Below are positions 8,642-15,205 of a stretch of DNA of 15,205 nucleotides, one piece after another. The translations under genes and the position numbers were made by a program. Under the pieces are notes generated by a model. The model was not told the DNA's origin. It ran no database searches and worked only from the letters and a program-made list of their open reading frames with translations. Origin of the DNA: Bimuria novae-zelandiae CBS 107.79 (lineage: Eukaryota; Ascomycota; Dothideomycetes; Pleosporales; Didymosphaeriaceae); the NCBI GenBank assembly GCA_010015655.1, contig ML976672.1, positions 48,901-64,105 of the forward strand. Reading direction: 5' to 3'. Within the stretch, counting starts at the first letter, position 1, and the number at the start of each line of letters is the position of its first letter.

Positions 8642-9164
8642 GAAGAAGATCTATTAGTGGATCAGGAAGGAGATTGTTAGCCTGTGACTAGCCCGGATTA
8701 GCGAGGAAATTGTCTTGGAACGGAGCGTCCGCACTCGAGCTCTTTGTCTCTTACACCTTATCCTAAGCATCTAGTAATTTCCTATCCTAACGCGCGAATA
8801 ACCTCTTATAACTTTTAATCTCTAATAACTTACGCTTATGCCAAGCAAGTTCTTATTAACTACGTAACGTCTCTTCCTTAGCGCGAGCTAACTCTAGCTA
8901 CTTTTTACGCTCTTTATCCTCTACCTTCTCCCACTCCTCTTTAAGAATAAATAGCTCACACTCGCTCCTTGCAGCGATACAACCAGCATAACGACTAGAC
9001 GCAGTATCCACGAAATAACGAATGTTTAGCTTTTCGCAGCGGGTGCAGCGGAAAGGCATCTCCTTACTACTCCCTTTAACACGACGAATGCGATCACGCC
9101 GCTCTTAGGTCGAAGTCTTCTTGCGAGGCGCGCGCGCTTTACGGGGCTTAGGATCCTTAGGCAT
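8547..9164 (-). pseudogene. Antisense accessory frame of the Gypsy element (Cys motif plus coiled coil)
   Basis: On the minus strand an ATG at 9162-9164 opens a 205-codon frame ending at a TAA at 8547-8549, interrupted eight times, only by TAA or TAG. It starts MPKDPKPRKARAPRKKTST (a basic tail), then has MPFRCTRCEKLNIRYF and AGCIAARSECELF (a C-x2-C ... C-x5-C arrangement), then a charged helix (EEWEKVEDKERKK), a Ser/Pro segment with SSSPSIVPGSFSWS, and ends FSDNC. From memory, hypothetical proteins with this layout are widespread in ascomycete genomes. The cysteines suggest a zinc-binding module followed by a coiled coil. It lies tail to tail with pol, overlapping the chromodomain end by about 45-95 bases, and its start is 131 bases before the 3' LTR, so an antisense promoter in or near that LTR would be needed. 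Function unknown. Confidence 0.6.
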
Positions 9165-9279
9165 AGTTAGGAAGGCACTAAGACCAGAACGCGAAAACAG
9201 CGACTTACGCGAGTATTTATATACGATAACCGTATCTGTAGCCAGGGGGCGCGGAACGAGGATACCAAGGACGCTATCT

Positions 9280-9292
9280 AGAAGAGGGGAGG
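9280..9292 (+). other. Polypurine tract
   Basis: AGAAGAGGGGAGG lies three bases (TAA) before the 3' LTR, the expected place for the plus-strand DNA primer. The rest of 9165-9295 shows no other feature. Confidence 0.7.
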
Positions 9293-9295
9293 TAA

Positions 9296-9753
9296 TGTTA
9301 GGATCTAAACATGTATGGGACGCGGAGGACTAACGGGCCCTTAGCAGGGGTAACACTTAGTGGGGTTGCGCAACCAAGATCACGTGATGTACTATCCAGC
9401 TAAGACATACTATCTAGCCAAGATCATGGACGGTATACTATCCATAGATGACACGACCATCCACCAGAAAGATAGGATAGCAGAAAGATAGGTAGACGGT
9501 AACTAATAAACCTCTTGTATATAAACTAACACGAATACCCTTATAGCATTCGTGTTTAATCTTGTTTATTAATCTATCGTTTAGATCTGAGTAAGCAACC
9601 TTGTTGATTTAATTATGCCGTACACACCTTTAATACTAACGCCCTAGTGACAAGCGCAAGCTATTACTACAACCTCTCCCGTCCTACTAGTATTCCTGCC
9701 CAAGAACCAACCCTAACCCCTTAGGGATTAGCTATCCTTTTAGGGACTTAACA
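9296..9753 (+). repeat. 3' LTR of the Gypsy element
   Basis: 458 bp from TGTTAGGATC to GGGACTTAACA. It keeps the TCACGTGA palindrome (9380-9387), the TATATAA (9518-9524) and the hairpin stem. Its upstream half has 17 transitions relative to the 5' LTR, all C to T or G to A. The differences look like RIP products, so they cannot be used to date the insertion. Confidence 0.95.
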
Positions 9754-10277
9754 GTATATATCTGCGCTAATAGATTAGCTCTGCCGCCAAGCCTTATCTA
9801 TAAGGCTGCCAACAAGGGCATCCAATTAAGCTAGGTAGAGGATATCAAGGCAGGATATTATAAAGTCTTTATTACCTCATCATCCTCTAGCTAGACAAAC
9901 AACGATATTAGACTTGCCTGGCTTAAGCAGGTGTTTAATCGCTATATAAAAGAGAAGGCTCGATAATCATATTAACTTTTAATCCTAGACGGCCATGGCT
10001 CCCACATTACTATAGACTTTATTAACTACTATAATTAGAATAAGATCCTGCTTACTATTCTGCCTCCTTATTTAACTTATACGCTTCAGCCACTTGACGT
10101 TACGATGTTTAAGCCTCTATTAATAGCCTACTTAGCAGAGCTATTAAATTACCTTTATAGAAGCTAGAGCTTAGCTTCTATCACTAAAGGCAACTTCTTT
10201 CTACTATTCTAGAATACGTAAAAGGCCTCCTTTAAGGAATCAACTATCCTTAGCTCTTTTAGAGCCACAGGCATATC

Positions 10278-10290
10278 GCCACCTAATCCT
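10278..10290. repeat. 13-bp target-site duplication, left copy
   Basis: GCCACCTAATCCT, identical to 11193-11205. Removing one copy plus the insertion restores the transposase frame without a shift. Confidence 0.85.
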
Positions 10291-10571
10291 CACCAAACAT
10301 TAACTTTTCCAGGTCACCGAAAGGTCGATATCCATCGATTTTTCGTTAAAACACGACTTAAATGCCTTCGTAAATCTATTTTCTAGCGTCCTCTTTTAGC
10401 TGCAGGCGTTGTGGCAGGCGCGCTGCCCTATTTTCTCTTTTAGCTCCCTAGTAAGCTAAAATCTTTTCAAAATAGCCCGTGCGCTGCTTAGATTTTCACG
10501 TTTAGTTAAAGGCTATAACTATAGCTAAGACAAGGAGACAGTCGTAACACTCCTTGCTCTTACAAGATATA

Positions 10572-10646
10572 GGCACCTGCTAGGCCTAAATATAAAGGCT
10601 CTCTATGCGAAGAGCCATAGCACGATTCGACAGAGCACTAGCTCTT
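10572..10646 (+). repeat. 75-bp unit, copy A
   Basis: An imperfect direct repeat of 10826-10900. Both contain AAAGGCTCTC, then a GCTCT...AGAGCC stem, then GATTCGACAGAGCAC and AGCTCT. Most differences are T/A here against C/G in copy B, consistent with stronger RIP of copy A. Confidence 0.75.
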
Positions 10647-10661
10647 AACACCTACAACAAC

Positions 10662-10681
10662 GAGAGCTGCCCGCAGCTCTC
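10662..10681 (+). other. Perfect 9-bp inverted repeat
   Basis: GAGAGCTGC and GCAGCTCTC separated by two C residues. It lies between the two 75-bp copies and shares their AGAGC/GCTCT words. As RNA it could fold with a slightly opened loop. Confidence 0.7.
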
Positions 10682-10825
10682 TAAAGACTAACTATTAGCG
10701 TCCCTGACCTGACACAACACGCAAATAAGGTAGCCAGCCTAGCCTTATATCATATAACTCTTAGGGATAAAGAAAAAGGACAGGCCTAGCTCTACCTTCC
10801 TACTACACCTATCTCCTTCGACACA

Positions 10826-10900
10826 GGCATCGCCAAGCCTGGTACAAAGGCTCTCCTCGCGCAGAGCCACGGCTCCGATTCGACAGAGCACCAGCTCTCT
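10826..10900 (+). repeat. 75-bp unit, copy B
   Basis: The less mutated copy of the unit at 10572-10646, starting 254 bases after it. Its hairpin GGCTCT/AGAGCC (about 10849-10867) is intact. Confidence 0.75.
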
Positions 10901-11172
10901 ATACCTATTTACTCTTTCCTTTTTTTTCTTCTTACAGCACTAAACTGCCTCTAAACACACACAAGGGATTTACCCTAATGTACATACACTGCTTAGTCTC
11001 CCCAACAGGAAGGGGAGCTATAGCTTAAAATGGTAGTAATACCTGCGCAGGCAAGAAATGCTTTCTAAGGTAGTATATTAGTACTATAATTCTATAGCTT
11101 AGCACGTCGTATATGCCCTTCGGGAGGCGAGATGGTGGACTTAATCCCCATTAACTAGACGAAAAATGAATA

Positions 11173-11192
11173 CCAACCAACTAACTAACCAA
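11173..11192 (+). repeat. (CYAA)5 tail of the TPRT insertion
   Basis: Units CCAA, CCAA, CTAA, CTAA, CCAA directly abut the second target duplication. This is the expected form of a short tandem 3' tail with two C-to-T RIP changes. Confidence 0.8.
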
Positions 11193-11205
11193 GCCACCTA
11201 ATCCT
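11193..11205. repeat. 13-bp target-site duplication, right copy
   Basis: GCCACCTAATCCT, identical to 10278-10290, directly after the (CYAA)5 tail and before the transposase frame resumes. Confidence 0.85.
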
Positions 11206-11940
11206 AATTCTATCCTTAATAGGTTTACCTAGGATTAAGAATTAGGCAATAACTCCTTATTAGGGCTTAGTAATTATAACTAGAGAAAGATAGATAGGCT
11301 TATACAATTAGTAGTAAAGGAACAAGGTAGTTAAAATATAAAAAAGCTTTGTTAATTACTCTACTATCTATCTGTTAAAAATGAGCTGCTTAAGCATGAC
11401 AACGATAGGCTTAGGCAGGCGCTATTTATTAAGAAGAAGCGTAAGAAGAAAGGTAAAACTCTAGACCTTTAACAGCGCTAGGAGTATTATAGTAGGGCTA
11501 TCTTATAGTTACTAAGGAAAGTAAGGGAGGCACGTTATTATTAATTAATTAAAGAGTAGGAAGATAAGCAGCAGTAGCTTTAAAAAGCAAAGATAGTAAA
11601 GCTAAAAAAGGTAGCTAAGCTATACAAGGAGAAAATATAGCAGGAAAAGCATACTGCGCGAGAGGCAGCTAAGAAGGCGAAGGAGAAGGAGAGGGCTAAA
11701 AAGGCTGCTCAGCGCGCTGCCCAGAAGTCTGCCCGCGACGCTGAAAAAGCTCTACAAGTATCCCAAAAGGGTAAGAGAAAGGCCTCTCAGCCATCTCTAC
11801 AGAGTAGAAAGCGTTAGAAACGTGGTGTGGATGCTGTAGATATTGGGGAGGCCTTAGAGGGCGCATCTACTGCCCCGAGCAAATCTACACGCAGCGGCCG
11901 CGACGTCAAGCTTCTAGATAGATTTAAATAGTGCAAATAA

Positions 11941-12080
11941 ATCGCAGCTATTAAATTACTACCCTGTAAAAAAAATCTCGTGATAATATTAATCGTGGGT
12001 GGTGCTGTAGCCTTGTTTTTAATAGAGCGTTTTTAGTATTGCCCGCGTATTACGCGAATCCGCGCATTACGCGCACGGAC
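11941..12080 (+). other. 3' untranslated end and probable terminal repeat of the 9754-11940 transposon
   Basis: There is no coding signal after the transposase stop. At 12044-12056 and 12061-12073 lie two near-identical, near-palindromic units, CGCGTATTACGCG and CGCGCATTACGCG, just before the next element begins. Their place suggests the right terminal inverted repeat of the upstream transposon. The matching left end is not in the window, so this is inferred. Confidence 0.4.
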
Positions 12081-12150
12081 ACGTTACCACTTAGTAAGCC
12101 ACACTACTCAGTGAGCCACCCCACCAAAATCGCAACGCGTCTTCTTGCAA
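12081..12150 (+). repeat. Terminal inverted repeat, outer (3') end of the minus-strand element
   Basis: Contains two tandem 17-bp units (12085-12101 and 12102-12118, both ending GAGCCA or AAGCCA), then CCCCACCAAAATCGC and ACGCGTCTTCTTGCAA. It pairs with 13836-13892. Confidence 0.8.
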
Positions 12151-12204
12151 TAGCTCCACAACTACGCGATAAAATATATAGAAAATAGATCTATTTAATG
12201 CGCG

Positions 12205-13827
12205 TTATCTAATAGTATACTAAGTTTTTTTATAATCTTGTTCGTGGCACCTACTGCAGGTTAGTGGTGCTCGAGGCCTACTTGGCTGCCCCGCCTACTC
12301 TACCTGCTAGAGCACCCTTTCGGCCTCTATAGCAAGTAATTAACCTTCCTCTACCTGCAGAGCTCCTCTACAGGCTATATACTATTAGCGCTATTGCCCC
12401 TTACGCTATTAGCGCTAACTTACCTATTAAAGCTTCTTATTCTCCTCTATAAGAATTATTGCTAAATTTATCGCAAGCTAACAACCTTTAATAAGCTAGC
12501 GGATAGCCTGGCTAGTAGGGCTCTAGGATAGGCGATTAAGACGACTTTAAATAAGTTAAGCCTGCTACTTTAGCTAAGTAATAGTATATAGTGTCTTTAC
12601 CGTCTATGCAACCTTAGCGTTAGCCACTATTCTTAGTAAAGAAGGCGTCTTAACTACTATTAGCGATAATAGGACGCGTTCTTAATAAGCTAGGACTAGC
12701 CTTAACGCCTAGAAGCTAGCCTAAATATTCTACTTTAAGAGGACTATCCCTCTAATACTTAGGTAGATCTATAAGAAATCTTACTTATTAATATAAAAGA
12801 CGCGTTATCGCGTAAGCTTAGATACTTAATAGCTATACGCAATCTTAAGAGGCGAGAAGTAGCCTATATTAAGTAGCTATAGGAGGTGTAACGTATATAG
12901 CGGCATATAGAGCGTAATAATTTTACTCTCTCTATAGAACTAGTTAAACTTAGGCGTTGCGTGGCTGCCGTGGCCGTCGAGGATAAGTAGCTAGTAGGCC
13001 CCTACTATACAAGCCTTTGTATGTTGGTAGAAGTGCTTTACCTACTTAAGGCTAAGCTTATTAGTCGTCTAGCCGTTGTCGCTAACAGCGATAACCTAGC
13101 TAGGTAGGAGGCCTTAATACTAGCTTGCTTAGTAGAGCTTTCCTTATAGAATTATAAATAGTAGAATTAACTAGCTAGACGGGTTAATATACTTAATTGC
13201 CGTTACCTACTTATAATTACCTAGCTATATAGTAACTACGCGGCTAACTATCTTAGAGCTTATAATAACTTTTAAGGTTGCAGCGATCCCTATTATAAAG
13301 CTAGTCTTATTAAAGTTATAGATATCTAAGTTAGAGATACTATATAACTAACGCGTCTTATCTATAAGCTTAAACTACGCGCAAATCGCGACTAGGTCCT
13401 TAAATTTTACGCGCTAAGAGTGGAATTTCCTATTCTACTTTATCTAGAGCTCTAGCTAAGCTTTAATAAAGCGCGACATCTAGCTCTTACTAACTAGCTA
13501 AGGAGGGGGCTCTTAGCCACGCGCGGCGAGTAGATAGTTTACTATTTATTATATATTAATAATATAGGGCGGAAATCCGCGTTAGTTAAGGTCTAAAATC
13601 TAATCTACTAAAGCGTGCTTCTCTATAAGGTGTAGCTTTTATTTCTAAGCGTTAGTAGTAGCCTAAAGTAGAGTACCTAGAACGCGTTGGCGGAGGATTA
13701 ATTAGTTAACTTAATAGAGTTTACTAGCATATTAATAGCTTAAAATCTATTTATTTAAAATCGCGTGCTTTAATAGAGCAAGTCTACCTTCTTTTTAAGC
13801 CTACTAGGCTTGTTAGGCGGGCGGCAT
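12205..13827 (-). pseudogene. Fot1-like transposase, RIP-degraded
   Basis: A minus-strand ATG at 13825-13827 opens a frame of 541 codons to 12205, the usual Fot1-type length. It aligns along its length with the better preserved transposase at 13977: RGFPPYIIN near the CENP-B-like DNA-binding domain, FIKAQLEL, HSQRV, IYNFNKTSF, AVSDNG, LLILDGHGSHATPKFN (second Asp at 12976-12978), MPLYTLHLL then a stop then LLN. The first and third catalytic Asp are now Asn (FDE to FNK, PLD to LLN), both G to A. The C-terminus has a coiled coil and TCSRCHEQDYKK, a Cys/His cluster. Dozens of stops, all TAA/TAG. The stop chosen at 12205-12207 could itself be a RIPed Gln. Confidence 0.85.
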
Positions 13828-13835
13828 TGCGAGAG

Positions 13836-13892
13836 TTGTAAGAAGACGCGTCGCGATTTTGGTAGGGTGGCTCACTGAGTGGTGAAACACGT
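13836..13892 (-). repeat. Terminal inverted repeat, 5' end of the minus-strand element
   Basis: Read on the minus strand it starts ACGTGTTTCACCACTCAGTGAGCC and continues to ATCGCGACGCGTCTTCTT. It has one copy of the 17-bp subunit, whereas the other end has two. Confidence 0.8.
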
Positions 13893-13906
13893 TAACGTGT
13901 TTCACC
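13881..13906. repeat. Perfect 26-bp palindrome at the junction of two transposons
   Basis: The half-site GGTGAAACACGTT is followed directly by its complement. It consists of the outermost 12 bases of two inverted elements around a central TA (13893-13894), the target dinucleotide of Tc1/mariner/pogo transposons. Confidence 0.9.
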
Positions 13907-13960
13907 AGTCATTGAGCCACACCAGTCACTGAGCCACCCCACCAAGATCGCGACGCGTCT
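13895..13960 (+). repeat. Left terminal inverted repeat with 17-bp tandem subunit
   Basis: CACCAGTCATTGAGCCA (13903-13919) and CACCAGTCACTGAGCCA (13920-13936) are tandem with one mismatch, followed by CCCCACCAAGATCGCGACGC. Subterminal repeats are typical transposase-binding sites. Confidence 0.8.
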
Positions 13961-13976
13961 CTACACAACACCCACG

Positions 13977-15205
13977 ATGCCCACTACACAACGCACCCGC
14001 CAGCTTGAAAAGGAAGCCAGGCTAGCTCTATCGACCCATGCGATTCAGATAAGACAGGTTTCTAGCTACCGAAACGCTGCAAGGCTCTATGATATCGATC
14101 GATCTACCCTACGTCGACGTGTCAACGGTCACCTACCTCGGGCCGTTGCTAACGCCCAGAAACGAAAGCTACATCCTACAGAGGAGCAGGCTCTAGTAGA
14201 GTGGATACTAGACCTCAACCGACGTGGATTTCCACCTTACATTATCGACGTACGTAGGATGGCCGACCATCTACTCGCTGCGCGCGGCCAGATCCCTGCC
14301 CCACAGCTAGTGGGTAAGAACTGGGTATCACGCTTCATCAAGGCTCAGCCAGAGCTACAGACCAAGTGGACTAGGAGCTTCCACAGTCAGCGCGCGCTCT
14401 GTGAGGATCCTGTTAAGATCTCTGCCTGGTACAAGCTTGTGGAGGAGACGCGACAGACATACGGCATACAGGATACAGACACCTACAACTTTGACGAGAC
14501 AGGCTTCCTAATGGGGGTCGCCTCTACGTCTAGAGTAGTCACTAGCTTAGACACTATAGGCAGGGCTATAAACATACAGCCAGGTAATCAAGACTATGTT
14601 ACGACGATTAAAGCCGTCTGCGCAGCTGGGTGGTCTATACCACCCCTCATCATCCTACCTGATAAGCTCCACTAGGCTAGCTGGTATACTGACCTACCTG
14701 CTGGCTGGGTACTGGCTGTCAGCGACAATAGCTAGACGATAGATAGCCTAGGGCTTACCTAGCTAGAGCACTTCACTTGGCATACAAAGTCTCGTACAGT
14801 CAGCACCTGGCGGCTGCTTATTCTAGACGGTTATAGCAGCCATGCTACCCTTAAGTTCGATTAATACTATAGGATACACAGGATTATTAGCCTGTGTATG
14901 CCTGCCCATACGAGCCACCTCTTACAGCCTTTAGATGTTGGCTGTTTCTCACCTCTCAAGACAGCGTACGGACATAAAGTAACTAAGCTAGCCAGACAGC
15001 GTGTCTATTATGTAGACAAGGAAGAGTTCCTGTCAATCTACCCACGTGTACGTAGGGCTGTTTTTACAGAGCAGAACATCAAGGCTGGCTTTCAAGCGAC
15101 AGGGCTGGTGCCTACCTGTCCTGATCGGGTCCTCTCATGCCTGACTGTAGTCAGGACACCGTCACCACTACAGACGGGCGCTGAGCCAGCATGGACAGCT
15201 GAGAC
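13977..15205 (+). pseudogene. Fot1-like transposase with four in-frame stops, 3' end outside window
   Basis: ATG at 13977, the first after the terminal repeat, starts MPTTQRTRQLEKEARLALST. About residues 24-52 form a psq-type helix-turn-helix (YRNAARLYDIDRSTLRRRV), and residues 65-140 a CENP-B/Tc5-like DNA-binding domain (FPPYIIDVRRMADHLLAARG, KNWVSRFIKAQPEL). The DDE core follows, with NFDETGF (first Asp at 14493), LILDGYSSHAT (14826) and LLQPLDVGCFSPLK (14934). The last two Asp are separated by 35 residues, and all three are intact. The open part is 232 codons, to a TAG at 14673. The same frame continues to the window edge with further stops at 14733 (TAG), 14760 (TAG) and 14862 (TAA). Each is one RIP-type change from Gln or Trp. 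The product would cut and paste the element at TA sites; this copy is probably recently disabled. Confidence 0.9.

Larger units (their letters stand above)
2902..9753 (+). mobile_element. Full-length Ty3/Gypsy chromovirus, RIP-inactivated
   Basis: A 6.85-kb LTR retrotransposon with two LTRs of equal length (458 bp, TGTTAGG...CTTAACA), a gag frame with a zinc knuckle, a pol frame in the order protease, reverse transcriptase, RNase H, integrase, chromodomain, and a purine-rich tract before the 3' LTR. The pol order and the C-terminal chromodomain place it in the chromovirus branch of Ty3/Gypsy. All frames carry dozens of TAA/TAG stops, so the copy is dead. No matching 5-bp duplication flanks it (AGTTT on the left, GTATA on the right), and the two flanks are unrelated transposase relicts on opposite strands. 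An additional minus-strand frame lies between pol and the 3' LTR. Confidence 0.93.
10291..11192 (+). mobile_element. Non-LTR retrotransposon 3' fragment or SINE-like insertion
   Basis: This 902-bp segment interrupts the transposase, is flanked by a 13-bp perfect duplication and ends with five CYAA units (11173-11192) directly before the second duplication. Long variable duplications and a short tandem 3' tail are products of target-primed reverse transcription. I see no reverse transcriptase frame, so it is either a 5'-truncated LINE (fungal Tad1-like elements have comparable 3' ends; this is from memory) or a non-autonomous relative. Internally it has two diverged copies of a 75-bp unit and several GCTCT/AGAGC hairpins. 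RIP is moderate, and the tail shows it: CCAA became CTAA twice. Confidence 0.65.
9754..11940 (+). pseudogene. Fot1/pogo-like DDE transposase relict, split by a TPRT-type insertion
   Basis: The frame starts directly after the 3' LTR (ICANRLALPPSLIYKAANKG), continues to LLILDGHGSHITMDFINYY at about 9978, LPPYLTYTLQPLDVTMFK at about 10060-10112 and FRATGISPPNP at 10260-10290, is interrupted by the insertion at 10291-11192, and resumes in the same frame at 11206. The rest includes KHDNDRLRQALFIKKKRKKK at about 11394 and a long Lys/Ala/Glu coiled coil to a TAA at 11938-11940. Two of the three catalytic Asp are present (DGH and PLDV). The first Asp and the DNA-binding N-terminus are missing. Stops are all TAA/TAG. 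The C-terminal coiled coil (11640-11910) is nearly free of RIP, unlike the core. The family differs from the minus-strand relict on the other side of the Gypsy element. Confidence 0.8.
12081..13892 (-). mobile_element. Complete Fot1-like pogo element, RIP-degraded, minus orientation
   Basis: A 1.81-kb element with terminal inverted repeats at 12081-12150 and 13836-13892 sharing CTCAGTGAGCCACC and the ATCGC(A/G)ACGCGTCTTCTT block, enclosing a minus-strand transposase of about 540 codons. Size and layout match Fot1-type elements. The right end abuts a TA shared with the next element. The left flank shows no TA, perhaps because the left end is eroded (ACGTTACC in place of ACGTGTTTCACC). Confidence 0.85.
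13895..15205 (+). mobile_element. Fot1-like pogo element, lightly RIPed, right end outside window
   Basis: Starts right after TA with ACGTGTTTCACCAGTC, carries a left terminal repeat of about 65 bp, then a transposase frame from 13977 to the window edge. The repeat shares ATCGCGACGCGTCT with both ends of the preceding element, and the proteins align end to end, so they are relatives in head-to-head orientation. Confidence 0.85.

Noticed and set aside
9121..9333. A plus-strand open frame of 70 codons crossing into the 3' LTR.
   Set aside because: It is the complement of the start of the antisense Cys-motif frame and runs into the LTR; no independent support.
10572..10900. Possible tRNA or CRISPR-like repeats.
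   Set aside because: Only two diverged copies 254 bases apart, no cloverleaf and no proper B box; not regularly spaced.
12241..13840. A long plus-strand frame broken only by TAA/TAG, which at first looked like a decayed unknown protein.
   Set aside because: The minus strand over the same bases encodes a recognisable Fot1-like transposase (LLILDGHGSHAT, IYNFNKTSF, RGFPPYIIN); the plus frame is its shadow, with leucine-rich CTA/TTA codons mirroring RIPed TAG/TAA.
13977..14675. The 232-codon open frame as a complete functional gene.
   Set aside because: The same frame continues past the TAG with the second and third catalytic Asp, so the stop is premature and the protein is a truncated transposase.

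Overview
The window looks like a repeat-rich, gene-poor stretch of a filamentous ascomycete genome. The families present are typical of such fungi: a Ty3/Gypsy chromovirus with a chromodomain, Fot1/pogo-type DDE transposases, and the 3' end of what looks like a non-LTR element. Nearly every reading frame is broken by TAA and TAG but hardly ever by TGA, and TA-containing words (CTA, TTA, TAG) are in great excess. That is the footprint of repeat-induced point mutation (RIP, CpA to TpA). I cannot name the species.

Layout. Bases 1-407 hold the 3' end of an unrecognised, un-RIPed coding frame, followed by about 600 bases with no gene. Bases 1020-2901 hold two minus-strand C-terminal fragments of the same kind of pogo-like transposase. 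The first is split by a clean solo LTR (1391-1812) with a perfect 5-bp target duplication. Bases 2902-9753 are a full-length, heavily RIPed Gypsy chromovirus: two 458-bp LTRs, gag, pol ending in a chromodomain, and an additional antisense reading frame between pol and the 3' LTR. Bases 9754-11940 carry the C-terminal two thirds of a plus-strand pogo-like transposase, interrupted at 10291-11192 by an insertion with a 13-bp target duplication and a (CYAA)5 tail, the marks of target-primed reverse transcription. Bases 12081-13892 are a complete RIPed Fot1-like element in minus orientation. It abuts head to head, across one shared TA, a much better preserved relative (13895 to the window end) in plus orientation.

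How it fits together. No working cellular gene is demonstrated here; this is a nest of transposons inserted into transposons. RIP intensity is patchy. The solo LTR, the upstream part of the 5' LTR, the first 900 bases and the last element are nearly clean, while the sequences beside them are saturated. The Gypsy element has no recognisable target duplication, and its flanks are two different transposase fragments pointing away from it, so its present borders may come from recombination rather than one simple insertion. The points most worth a second look are the antisense cysteine-motif frame of the Gypsy element, its possible self-priming site, the one-directional mutation pattern between its LTRs, and the target-primed insertion.
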